This document shows, one piece after another, positions 52,902 through 59,778 of a DNA stretch of 64,000 nucleotides. Every line of letters starts with the position of its first letter. Position 1 is the stretch's first letter. The position numbers and the translations under genes were made by a program. Origin of the DNA: an uncultured Candidatus Melainabacteria bacterium (GTDB lineage: Bacteria; Cyanobacteriota; Vampirovibrionia; Gastranaerophilales; Gastranaerophilaceae). The stretch covers positions 1-64,000 of the forward strand of contig CATLFB010000006.1 of assembly GCA_949927415.1 (NCBI GenBank), read 5' to 3'. A model generated the notes under the pieces. The model was not told the origin of the DNA. It worked only from the letters and a program-made list of their open reading frames with translations, and ran no database searches.

Positions 52902-54856
52902 AAACTACGCAAGAAAAATTAAATATTCCTGCGTGGATTTCTATTGAGGAGGCATCAAAACTCCTTAATGTAAAAGTAAAAACAGTTAAAAACCGTTGTT
53001 ATAAAGGCGATTTTAATTATAAAATCGAAATTAAAAACAATGTAAGACAATTATTTATTCGTTACTCATCTTTGCCTATTAAATTTAATTGTGATTCAGA
53101 AGTAGAAAATCAAAAATATTCAGATGCTCCTGTGTGGTCTAAAATTCAAGCTGATAAATATAGTAGTATTGTAAAAGAAAGCATTAAACTTAAAGGACAA
53201 AAATTACAAGAATTTATTGATTCTTGGAATATCGATCATCCAGATAATCAAACTTCATACTCTTCAATAATAAGAATGAGAAGACGATATCGTAATAAAG
53301 GATTAAACGGACTTTTAGCAAGATATGGGAACAATTTAGGAAGAACCGTCATTGATGATTATTACTTTGAGTATTTTAAAAATTTATATCTCGTTGAAGG
53401 TGCGCCTTCGCTACAAACTTGTTGGGATTTAACACTTGGTCACGCAGTAAGAGAGAATGGAATTGATAGATTAGAATTCCCGAGTTGCTCATCTTTCAAA
53501 CGCAGATTAAGACGTGATGTACCAAAACAAAGTATTTATTTAGCGAGATATGGGCAAACAGCATGGAATAGGAGATACGGGAACTACATTGAGAGAGATT
53601 ATTCAAACGTGGTCTGTGGCAAAGTTTGGGTTTCAGACCACGCACAAATCGACGTTGCTTGTCTGTCACCAGACGGCAATGTCGTTTTTCCTTGGGTTAC
53701 CGCTTGGAGAGATTACAAATCCGGTAAGTGGCTCGGTTGGCTTTTACAATGTGGTAATCCAAATTCCGACCATATCTTTCAAACTTTTTATTACGCAGCC
53801 GAAGAGTATGGACTTCCTGAAGATGTAATTATCGACAACGGTAAAGATTACCGTTGTAAAGATTTTGCCGGAGGCAGAACTAACAGAATTCATGTTGAAA
53901 CTAATCAGCCTAAAACAACAGCAATGCTTGCAGAATTGAATGTTGATGTGCATTTTGCTTTGCCATATAACGCACAGACAAAACCTATTGAACGAGATTT
54001 TCTAAAAATCAAGGAATTATTGTCTAAGCATTGTGTAGGTTATAGAGGCGGAAATGTGGTTGAAAGACCTGAAAAACTTGCTGCTGAAATCAAAGCTGGC
54101 AAAATTATGTCTTTTGATAGATTCAAAGCTGTATTTGATGATTTTATAGTTAATGTCTTGAATAAAAGACCATCTGAAGGTAAAAACCTCAAAGGTTTGT
54201 GTCCTGATGATTTATTTGAACAGGAATTTACAGAAAAAATTACAACATCTTCTGATGCTCTGAAATTGTTCTGTATGAGAACATCTAAAACTTATACAGT
54301 TGGCAGAAACGGCATTAAAGACAATTCTCTCGGCATTACATATTGGGCGGATTGGATGATTTCAAAAACAGGATTAAAAGTTTATCTTCGTCGGGATGTT
54401 CAAAATTACAAAGAGGCTTGGGCATTCAGAGCGGATAATGACGAGTTTGTAGGTAAGATAAAAGCAGTTAAAGCCGTTGCGGCACTTCACGCAGATAGTA
54501 TTTCAAAAGAAGAATTCAAAGAGGCAATGGCAATTAAAAAACGTAATTTAAAAATTGCTAAATCATACATTAAACAAACATTTGAAATCCCTATTGAAGA
54601 ACAATACGAAAATTACAAAGCCGCTTATGGCAGCGTTGAAAAGCAATTAAAGCCTAAAGTTTCAAAAATTGCCAACACCAATATGGATAAGGCTATCCGC
54701 AAGAATAAAGAAATGGAAGCGTTTGGCAGACAGGATTTGTCTATATTTTTAGATGAAAAACCTCAAAAAAAAGAAAAATTGTATCTTTTTGAGACTGATA
54801 AAATCCTCGAAGAAGAACGTAAAGCACAATTAAAAGGAGTTGCGTATGGATATTAG
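52895..54856 (+). CDS. DDE transposase 2 (MuA-like)
   Basis: 653 aa. The N-terminus (WISIEEASKLLNVKVKTVKNRCYKG) is an HTH of the Mu DNA-binding domain type. A second HTH-like region follows (about 85-210, with RMRRRYRNKGLNGLLARYG). The catalytic core has Asp248 (VWVSDHA), Asp314 (VIIDNGKDYR) and Glu366 (TKPIERDF). A beta-barrel and a basic, helical C-terminal domain for contact with the ATPase complete the protein. It is the transposase directly linked to the Mu-like GemA and Mor genes downstream, so it is probably the phage's own. Overlaps ATPase 2 by 17 bp at most. Confidence 0.9.
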   Translation: MLKTTQEKLNIPAWISIEEASKLLNVKVKTVKNRCYKGDFNYKIEIKNNVRQLFIRYSSLPIKFNCDSEVENQKYSDAPVWSKIQADKYSSIVKESIKLKGQKLQEFIDSWNIDHPDNQTSYSSIIRMRRRYRNKGLNGLLARYGNNLGRTVIDDYYFEYFKNLYLVEGAPSLQTCWDLTLGHAVRENGIDRLEFPSCSSFKRRLRRDVPKQSIYLARYGQTAWNRRYGNYIERDYSNVVCGKVWVSDHAQIDVACLSPDGNVVFPWVTAWRDYKSGKWLGWLLQCGNPNSDHIFQTFYYAAEEYGLPEDVIIDNGKDYRCKDFAGGRTNRIHVETNQPKTTAMLAELNVDVHFALPYNAQTKPIERDFLKIKELLSKHCVGYRGGNVVERPEKLAAEIKAGKIMSFDRFKAVFDDFIVNVLNKRPSEGKNLKGLCPDDLFEQEFTEKITTSSDALKLFCMRTSKTYTVGRNGIKDNSLGITYWADWMISKTGLKVYLRRDVQNYKEAWAFRADNDEFVGKIKAVKAVAALHADSISKEEFKEAMAIKKRNLKIAKSYIKQTFEIPIEEQYENYKAAYGSVEKQLKPKVSKIANTNMDKAIRKNKEMEAFGRQDLSIFLDEKPQKKEKLYLFETDKILEEERKAQLKGVAYGY

Positions 54857-55724
54857 AGCAGAACTTCGAGAATTAATGGAAATTAAAAATTTTAGTATGA
54901 CATACGTTTCAACTGCGACTGGACTTGCTAAATCTACAATTAGTATGTGGTTAAACGGAAATTATGCAGGCAAAAACGATAAAGTTACAGATGCAATAAA
55001 TAATTTTATTCAAAGAGAACAGGAACGCTCTGTTAATAACGATTTGCCTTTTGTAAATATCTCAATCGTGAAATATGTTTCTGAAATTGCACGACTTTGT
55101 CATACTCAGGGTAAAATTGGAGTTTGCGTAGGTCGTGCCGGACTCGGTAAAACCGTTGCAGTAAAAAGATATACAAAAGAATTCTTGGATTCAATTTTAA
55201 TTGAAAGTGATTCAGGTTATACCGCAAAATCATTATTAAAAGAAATACACAGACGACTTGGATTATCAAGTAAAGGCTCTGTTTATGATTTAATGGGCGA
55301 AGTTGTCCGTAAATTAAACCAATCAGGCAGACTTCTTATTATTGACGAAGCTGAAAACCTACCCTACAGAGCATTAGAAATTACTCGCAGAATCCACGAC
55401 AAAACGGGAGTTGGTGTACTTTTAATCGGAAGGGGCATATTACTTGAAAACCTCAAAGGTTATAACAATCAGTACGATCAACTATATTCAAGAGTGAAAT
55501 ACACAAAAATTATTGATGGCTTGCTTATTCAGGATGTAGTAAAAATTCTTGAAGCAATTGAGCAAGATCCAAAATTGGCTGAAACCTATCTTAAGTATTC
55601 AGATAGAAATACTCGAAGATTGGAACATCTAATTAGTCACAGCATCGGCGTTGCTAAATTCAATGGCAAGGCTGAGGTCGATGATGGTGTGATTCAAGAA
55701 ACTTCTAAGTTATTGATGGCGTGA
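54846..55724 (+). CDS. MuB-like transposition ATPase 2
   Basis: 292 aa from the ATG at 54846, which has AAGGAG 6 nt upstream. Residues 1-60 form a Cro-like HTH (MTYVSTATGLAKSTISMWLNG), as in MuB. Walker A is GRAGLGKT (about 94-101), Walker B is LLIIDEAENL, and ITRRIHDKTGVGVLLIGRG follows as sensor region. The C-terminal helical domain is also MuB-like. MuB binds DNA as a filament and delivers target DNA to the transposase, and gives target immunity. It follows transposase 2 directly. The HTH distinguishes it from ATPase 1. Confidence 0.9.
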   Translation: MDIRAELRELMEIKNFSMTYVSTATGLAKSTISMWLNGNYAGKNDKVTDAINNFIQREQERSVNNDLPFVNISIVKYVSEIARLCHTQGKIGVCVGRAGLGKTVAVKRYTKEFLDSILIESDSGYTAKSLLKEIHRRLGLSSKGSVYDLMGEVVRKLNQSGRLLIIDEAENLPYRALEITRRIHDKTGVGVLLIGRGILLENLKGYNNQYDQLYSRVKYTKIIDGLLIQDVVKILEAIEQDPKLAETYLKYSDRNTRRLEHLISHSIGVAKFNGKAEVDDGVIQETSKLLMA

Positions 55725-55739
55725 AAGAGAGGTTAAATC

Positions 55740-55913
55740 GTGATACATAAATTTGCCGGTAAGTTTTTATTCCGACCCGACTATACTGCATTTTATATAT
55801 TCTTAATCGCTCTTGCCATCTTTATCTTGGGAGTTCAAATCGGAATCAAACATGGTCGTGAATTGCAACTTGAAGATATGAGGATTAAATATGGCTACGA
55901 CTTCACAGATTAG
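55740..55913 (+). CDS. 57-aa membrane protein of the early phage operon
   Basis: It starts with GTG at 55740, with GAGAGG 9 nt upstream. The product has one hydrophobic span (YTAFYIFLIALAIFILGVQIG) flanked by basic ends. It overlaps the GemA-family gene by 23 bp in a different frame. Small membrane proteins at this place are frequent in Mu-like phages but vary in sequence. No function assigned. Confidence 0.6.
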   Translation: MIHKFAGKFLFRPDYTAFYIFLIALAIFILGVQIGIKHGRELQLEDMRIKYGYDFTD

Positions 55914-56373
55914 AAAAATCCACACATTAAAAAATATTATTGGATTAGATGATGATTTATATCGTGAAATGCTGATGTCTTTTGATGTACAAAGTTCTAA
56001 AGATTTAACTTATACAGAAGCAGTTATCTTCACAGAAATTTTAGAAGAAAAAGCCGTTGCTCTCAATCGTTGGCAAAAGCAGCCAAAGAAATATGAAGGC
56101 TTATATCGTGGCGAAAAAATGGCAAGCGATGCCCAACTTCGAATGATTGAAGGGATGTGGCGAGAAGTTTGTTACTTTGATAATGACTCATTCGCAAAAA
56201 AATCTCTCAGAAAATTTCTGAACTCTAAGTTCAAAGTAGATGATGTTATGTTCCTAACTAAAGCCAAAGCCTGCAAAGTTATTCAGGCATTACAGGCTAT
56301 AAAAAAGAATTTAAATAAGAAAAAAGTGCGGCCACACTTGATTAGTAGAAGAAAAATAAGGAGAAAAACATGA
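55891..56373 (+). CDS. GemA/Gp16-family phage regulatory protein
   Basis: 160 aa. Matches the Mu Gp16/GemA (DUF1018) style: ATTSQIRKIHTLKNIIGLDDD at the start, YREMLMSFDVQSSKDLTYTEA, then MASDAQLRMIEGMWREVCYF and a C-terminal repeat of the same DUF fold (KFKVDDVMFLTKAKACKVI). In Mu, GemA modulates host gene expression and DNA relaxation, and it lies just before mor, as a Mor-type gene does a little further on here. The C-terminus is basic. Confidence 0.85.
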   Translation: MATTSQIRKIHTLKNIIGLDDDLYREMLMSFDVQSSKDLTYTEAVIFTEILEEKAVALNRWQKQPKKYEGLYRGEKMASDAQLRMIEGMWREVCYFDNDSFAKKSLRKFLNSKFKVDDVMFLTKAKACKVIQALQAIKKNLNKKKVRPHLISRRKIRRKT

Positions 56374-56699
56374 ATTCAACAATGGAAAACATGACGAATG
56401 AAAACACACCAATGATGGAAACAACTATGTATGGGGATTTCTTGCATAAAGATAATTCCAAAGAATGTGCTGTTATGGGATTGATTAAAAATCAAATAAT
56501 TGTGCTTGATGAAGAATTAAACGAAGCAAAACTTCGTTATGCCGATGTCGCTCTTGAAGAAGAGAATTGGAGTGCAAAATACGAACGAAAACAGGCTTGC
56601 AAAATTCTTGAAGGTCAAATTGCAATTCTCAACAAATTACAGAGAGACTTTGAATGTATGATTACACCAATGCCTAAATCAATGGCGATGGCAGGTTAA
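56370..56699 (+). CDS. Coiled-coil phage protein A
   Basis: 109 aa, starting 4 bp before the GemA stop, with AAGGAG 6 nt upstream. The N-terminal 30 residues are Met/Asn/Thr-rich and probably disordered. Residues 40-100 form a helical hairpin (LIKNQIIVLDEELNEAKLRY...KILEGQIAILNKLQRDF). No domain is recognised. The stop at 56697-56699 is 2 bp before the first hammerhead ribozyme. Confidence 0.6.
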   Translation: MNSTMENMTNENTPMMETTMYGDFLHKDNSKECAVMGLIKNQIIVLDEELNEAKLRYADVALEEENWSAKYERKQACKILEGQIAILNKLQRDFECMITPMPKSMAMAG

Positions 56700-56701
56700 A
56701 A

Positions 56702-56766
56702 GGTCGAAACGGTCGGCTAACAGTGCAAGCTGACCGTCTTAGAGTAAGGCTCTAACTGATGAGACC
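56702..56766 (+). ncRNA. Type II hammerhead ribozyme 1
   Basis: The core is complete. Stem II is open-ended: GGTC (56702-56705) pairs with GACC (56763-56766). GAAA follows at 56706-56709. Stem III is ACGGTCGGC with GCTGACCGT (9 bp, one G-U). The cleavage triplet GTC occupies 56736-56738. Stem I is TTAGAG with CTCTAA, then CTGATGA at 56756-56762. All core residues of the hammerhead consensus are present in the type II permutation, with the 5' and 3' ends in stem II. Predicted self-cleavage follows C56738. It lies in the mRNA between two early phage genes. Confidence 0.92.
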
Positions 56767-56789
56767 AAAGAAAAGAAAAGGAGACAAAT

Positions 56790-57077
56790 ATGGAGAATTT
56801 GGCATTTGAAATTTTAGACAACGAGATTAGCAGAGTTGAGCAAAACATTGATCGTAACAAATACGAACTTGGCGAATTGGTTATTGAGATATTTAAATTT
56901 GATGAATTTCACATCTGTTCGTCAGCTGATATTGCAAAGCATTATGACAACCTTAAAAAGTTACCAATGCTTGTTAATCATATTGATTCTTGCGAAGCAC
57001 AGTATGAAGTTTTGTCAAATGCTAAAACAAGACTTATTGCCAAACTTGAAAAGGAAAAAGAAGAAACAACTGTGTAA
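56790..57077 (+). CDS. Coiled-coil phage protein B, flanked by ribozymes
   Basis: 95 aa, preceded by AAGGAG 8 nt before the ATG at 56790. It is helical throughout: an N-terminal heptad region (AFEILDNEISRVEQNIDRNK) and a C-terminal coiled coil (NAKTRLIAKLEKEKEETTV). No family is recognised. This is the only gene between the two hammerhead ribozymes, so cleavage of both would release a 367-nt RNA (56739-57105) carrying just this reading frame and its ribosome binding site. Confidence 0.65.
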   Translation: MENLAFEILDNEISRVEQNIDRNKYELGELVIEIFKFDEFHICSSADIAKHYDNLKKLPMLVNHIDSCEAQYEVLSNAKTRLIAKLEKEKEETTV

Positions 57078-57080
57078 CAG

Positions 57081-57133
57081 GTCGAAACGAGCTTTATGCT
57101 CGTCTTGGTGTGATGCACCAACTGATGAGACCA
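57081..57133 (+). ncRNA. Type II hammerhead ribozyme 2
   Basis: Same architecture as the first but different helices. Stem II is GGTC (57081-57084) with GACC (57130-57133). GAAA is at 57085-57088, and stem III is ACGAGC with GCTCGT (loop TTTAT). Cleavage triplet GTC is at 57103-57105, stem I is TTGGTG with CACCAA, and CTGATGA is at 57123-57129. Stems I and III differ in sequence from ribozyme 1 yet remain fully paired, which is covariation evidence for the fold. Cleavage is predicted after C57105. Confidence 0.92.
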
Positions 57134-57155
57134 ATAAATAAGTATGAGGAGATTA

Positions 57156-57473
57156 ATGGATTTCAAACCATGGATGGAAAATATAACAATTGAGGACATG
57201 CCAAACGATGATTTAAAGTTTGTGGCACAATGTGCCGGCATTAAGGCTGCCTTGACGTTGATTTTCTGTCTGCCGGGATTGATTCTAAATATACCTAAAA
57301 ACGCTCTTAAAAGGCTCAAAGAACGTTATATTTTAAAAGAATATGACGGTACAAAAATGACATTAAACAGGCTTGTCGTTGAATGTGATCTATCTCAAAG
57401 ACAGGTCGAGGCATTAATCAGAAAACAATTAAAAAAATCTAAAAAACCTCCTGCTGATTCTATAAATAAGTAA
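57156..57473 (+). CDS. Mor-family transcription activator
   Basis: 105 aa from the ATG at 57156, which has AGGAG 5 nt upstream; the ATG at 57144 lacks one. It follows the Mor pattern: DDLKFVAQCAGIKAALTLIF (dimerisation helices), LILNIPKNALKRLKERYILK (the conserved strand and linker), then a HTH, LNRLVVECDLSQRQVEALI. In Mu, Mor activates the middle promoter as a dimer and is encoded after gemA, as here. It is the last rightward gene, ahead of two terminators, and is the natural candidate to switch on leftward promoters with paired dyads (58085, 59329). Confidence 0.8.
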   Translation: MDFKPWMENITIEDMPNDDLKFVAQCAGIKAALTLIFCLPGLILNIPKNALKRLKERYILKEYDGTKMTLNRLVVECDLSQRQVEALIRKQLKKSKKPPADSINK

Positions 57474-57486
57474 ACATCACTTCTTT

Positions 57487-57539
57487 GCTCTAATGGATTA
57501 CATGGTATATTTAAAATTTCCATTAGGGCTTTTTTTATT
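57487..57539 (+). terminator. Terminator of the early phage operon
   Basis: GCTCTAATGGA pairs with TCCATTAGGGC (one bulge), separated by a long A/T loop, with a T7 tail. Confidence 0.75.
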
Positions 57540-57545
57540 TTGGGA

Positions 57546-57577
57546 AAGCAAAACGCTATTATAATAGCGTTTTGCTT
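57546..57577. terminator. Perfect bidirectional terminator
   Basis: AAGCAAAACGCTAT and ATAGCGTTTTGCTT form a perfect 14-bp stem with a 4-nt loop between the convergent early and cargo operons. Confidence 0.8.
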
Positions 57578-57586
57578 GTTGAAAAA

Positions 57587-57778
57587 TTATTCTTCAACAG
57601 GAGTTATTGAATCCATATCGATATTATATTTTCTGCCGTCTTCATCAACGCAGGTTGCAAATGGAACTTCTGCATCGGCATAAATATTTGTCCAACTGTA
57701 TAATAATATTCCTTGCTTTTGAGTTTTATGGTTAAAAACCTTAGTTCCAAACATTGTTCTGTCTTTTTCATTTGTCAT
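57587..57778 (-). CDS. Small conserved-looking phage protein
   Basis: 63 aa. It looks like a compact beta domain: GTKVFNHKTQKQGILLYSWT, then VPFATCVDEDGRKYNIDMDSI. Strands alternate with charged turns. It lies 14 bp after the 57793 gene and is in the same transcript, which ends at the bidirectional terminator. A ribosome binding site (GGAT region) is weak. No function assigned. Confidence 0.5.
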   Translation of the reverse strand: MTNEKDRTMFGTKVFNHKTQKQGILLYSWTNIYADAEVPFATCVDEDGRKYNIDMDSITPVEE

Positions 57779-57792
57779 TGTTTTTATCCTTT

Positions 57793-58032
57793 CTATTCTT
57801 CAGTTCTATCTAATAAATTCCAACTCTTTGTTTCACCATCATTTTTAAATGTTAATTGAATTTTTATATTTTCAAATTCTACAAGCATAAATTCATAAAA
57901 ACCTGTGTAATTACTAAAATCAATAATGTTGATATCTTGAGGTTTTAGATTTACATAACCAAAACAATTTAAAATTAATGCTGATTTGTTTTTTAAATTT
58001 TGTTCTGTTTCTTTTGATAATGGAGTTTTCAT
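57793..58032 (-). CDS. Small phage cargo protein
   Basis: 79 aa, unknown. N-terminal helix (LSKETEQNLKNKSALILN), then mostly strands (INIIDFSNYTGFYEFMLVEFENIKIQLTF). AAGGAC precedes the ATG at 58032. It is the first gene after the dyad promoter element at 58085-58130 and is followed by the 63-aa gene. Probably a phage cargo unit expressed from its own promoter. Confidence 0.5.
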   Translation of the reverse strand: MKTPLSKETEQNLKNKSALILNCFGYVNLKPQDINIIDFSNYTGFYEFMLVEFENIKIQLTFKNDGETKSWNLLDRTEE

Positions 58033-58084
58033 AATTTATGTCCTTTCGTTTTAATGTGCATTAACATTTATCGCTCTCAAGTCC

Positions 58085-58130
58085 TTTAATTTAAAGTCAT
58101 TGGGAGTAATTTTGTATCATTCAGACACAT
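58085..58130 (-). promoter_or_regulatory. Dyad promoter element, copy 2 (candidate Mor-type target)
   Basis: On the minus strand it contains the inverted pair TGTGTC-N5-GATACA followed by AAAT, then a conserved CAATGACTTTAA block. It matches the copy at 59329-59373 over about 45 bp with few differences. It begins right after the stop of the 58133 gene, and the conserved block ends about 52 bp before the ATG at 58032. A TTTAAA lies about 32 bp from the dyad centre, the expected -10 place for an activator bound near -42. Confidence 0.65.
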
Positions 58131-58132
58131 AT

Positions 58133-58384
58133 TTATTGAGCAATATAATATTGCGTGCGAGCATAATTATTAAAATTCCAACGTAAACTGAAGTAAAAAT
58201 CTCGCTCATAATTTGGAGTCGGTTTAACGAAAGGCGGCAGGAAGTTTTTTCGTTCCTTATCTGATTTATACGATTCTATTGCTAATTTTAATTCATTTTT
58301 AAATTTTGCTTTAAATTCATCTAAGGTTAATTCCAAGCGTTCATTATGGTTTCGTCTATTCCTGATTATAATTTTTCTATTCAT
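58133..58384 (-). CDS. Small basic phage protein
   Basis: 83 aa, rich in Arg/Asn/Lys at the N-terminus (KIIIRNRRNHNERLEL) and aromatic at the C-terminus (YFSLRWNFNNYARTQYY). No domain recognised. It sits between the terminator of the DUF4268 gene and dyad element copy 2. It has its own A/T-rich upstream region. A basic, Lys/Arg-rich small protein could bind nucleic acid; this is only a compositional hint. Confidence 0.45.
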   Translation of the reverse strand: MNRKIIIRNRRNHNERLELTLDEFKAKFKNELKLAIESYKSDKERKNFLPPFVKPTPNYERDFYFSLRWNFNNYARTQYYIAQ

Positions 58385-58435
58385 TTCTATTATCCTATCT
58401 TATAATTTTTTAATCCGTAATTACCTGAATGGCTA

Positions 58436-58463
58436 ATAAAAAACAGGGGATAACCCCCTGTTT
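58436..58463 (-). terminator. Terminator of the DUF4268-like gene
   Basis: ACAGGGG and CCCCTGT with a short loop, followed by T6 on the minus strand. Confidence 0.8.
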
Positions 58464-59280
58464 ATAGATATTTTTTAAATGTTTCTCTAAATTTTTCTGC
58501 TAACTCAATGTGCTTTTTAGCCGTTTCTTTGTAGGTTTCTTTGTCTTTTAAATCAGCATCTATGACCTGCCTTATATTACAACTTTTATTTGTATCCAAA
58601 CATTGCCATATTAGGATTCCGAGTTCTTTTTCAATTTCGTCTTTGTGCTTGTATAACTCGGCATATTTGGCTTTATCGTTTCCGATAAATATTTCCGTTG
58701 CAACATAGGCATCTTTTACACTCATTGTCTGCTTAATATAAGCACCTTTAACTCCGATTGGAATGTTTTGATAATGTTGTGATGCCGGCTGAACTTGAAA
58801 ATCACCTAAGCCCATCTCATCGCAGACTTCAGAATAAACAGTCCAATAATCAAATTGAATACCGCTTGTTTGAGTGATTGCTCTTGGTTTCTTTTCTTTG
58901 GTTTTAAATTCAGGTTTCAATAAACATTCAAAGTCTATTTTATTCTCGTTCAAAGATGCTCTAAAAACAAAGAATCCAAGTTCGCCCTCTGAGCCTTCAT
59001 TTAAAACTTTTAAAAAGTTCATAATTTGCTCTTTTGGATTTGTAATTATCCAAGCGAAATACGGCTTTTTAGGTAGATTTAAAACAGTTTCATTGTTAAT
59101 TGCATTAACCAAAGTGTCGAAGTTTTGTGTTAAATCAACGAGGGTAACAACAACCTTGCCGCTTTTGCTTTGATAATTTGCCATTGTTGAAGTAACGATA
59201 GCGGGTGTGTTCTTTTCCAAGTATTCAGAGAAATTTTGCTTGGTCTTTAATACTTGTTCAGGTGTAATGTTTTCTGTCAT
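58462..59280 (-). CDS. DUF4268-like phage cargo protein
   Basis: 272 aa from the ATG at 59280 (GGAGG 5 nt upstream); the longer frame to 59310 adds a poor start. The C-terminal part (about residues 185-272, TMSVKDAYVATEIFIG...LGILIWQCLDTNKSCNIRQV) resembles DUF4268, a domain found at the end of restriction-associated and phage proteins. The N-terminal half has VVVTLVDLTQNFDTLVN and YFAWIITNPKEQIMNFL. It may interact with nucleic acid or host defence, but no catalytic motif is clear. It is expressed as a single-gene unit with a dyad promoter (59329-59373) and a terminator, the layout of a phage moron. Confidence 0.6.
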   Translation of the reverse strand: MTENITPEQVLKTKQNFSEYLEKNTPAIVTSTMANYQSKSGKVVVTLVDLTQNFDTLVNAINNETVLNLPKKPYFAWIITNPKEQIMNFLKVLNEGSEGELGFFVFRASLNENKIDFECLLKPEFKTKEKKPRAITQTSGIQFDYWTVYSEVCDEMGLGDFQVQPASQHYQNIPIGVKGAYIKQTMSVKDAYVATEIFIGNDKAKYAELYKHKDEIEKELGILIWQCLDTNKSCNIRQVIDADLKDKETYKETAKKHIELAEKFRETFKKYL

Positions 59281-59328
59281 AATGACCTCCTTTGTTTTGT
59301 ATACACCCATTCATCACTCGTTTGATAA

Positions 59329-59373
59329 TTTAATTAAAGTCATTGTGCTTGATTTTGTATCATTTGGACACAA
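59329..59373 (-). promoter_or_regulatory. Dyad promoter element, copy 1 (candidate Mor-type target)
   Basis: TTGTGTC-N5-GATACAA (6 of 7 bases symmetric) on the minus strand is followed by AAAT and the conserved CAATGACTTTAATTAAA block. It starts directly at the stop codon of the 59374 gene and ends about 49 bp before the ATG at 59280. The shared sequence with copy 2 covers dyad, spacer boundary and -10-like TTTAAT. No TTGACA-like -35 is seen, consistent with an activator-dependent promoter. Confidence 0.65.
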
Positions 59374-59778
59374 TTATTTTTTTCTTACATTTCTCTTTTC
59401 ATTAAGTGCCAAATAATGAATTTGAGTTTTCATATCCGATAAAGTCCTTGCTTCTCTTACACGTTCAACTTGTCTGTCAAACTCATCAGATATTTTAGGG
59501 AAGTTTTCATCGTTTGAATCTGTATTAGAAAATTTTTCTCTAATCTTATTAAAAGATTCTAATTCCGTATCTAAATTTCTGCGAGCTTTATTCATTTGTG
59601 CTTGAGTGGATCTATATGCTTTGTTTAATTCGTCATCTGTCATTTGATGATATTTATCCATAAACTCTGTACGAAATGAATTATTATCATTTTCATATTT
59701 ATTTCTTAATTCGGAAGAGTTCGCTCCTCCGCCTCCTCCACCGCCACCTCTTCCACCGCCGGAACCACGACCACCCAT
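59374..59778 (-). CDS. Glycine-rich N-terminus helical phage protein
   Basis: 134 aa. The first 18 residues are almost all Gly (MGGRGSGGGRGGGGGG), a head often found on phage and integrative-element proteins of Gram-positive type hosts. The rest is helical, with YHQMTDDELNKAYRSTQAQM and a coiled coil ending in RTLSDMKTQIHYLALNEKR. It overlaps the DUF4417 gene by one base (TAATG) and is coupled to it. Function unknown. Confidence 0.55.
   Translation of the reverse strand: MGGRGSGGGRGGGGGGGGANSSELRNKYENDNNSFRTEFMDKYHQMTDDELNKAYRSTQAQMNKARRNLDTELESFNKIREKFSNTDSNDENFPKISDEFDRQVERVREARTLSDMKTQIHYLALNEKRNVRKK

Noticed and set aside
55680-55700. GATGGTGTGATT inside ATPase 2 as another transposase site
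   Set aside because: Only the core matches, it lies in coding sequence, and the TTTTGGGCAAA part is missing; probably chance.
58085-59373. The dyad elements as copies of the left-end transposase site
   Set aside because: They share only a short AAATG-like core with the left-end sites. Position before start codons and the second conserved block fit promoters better.
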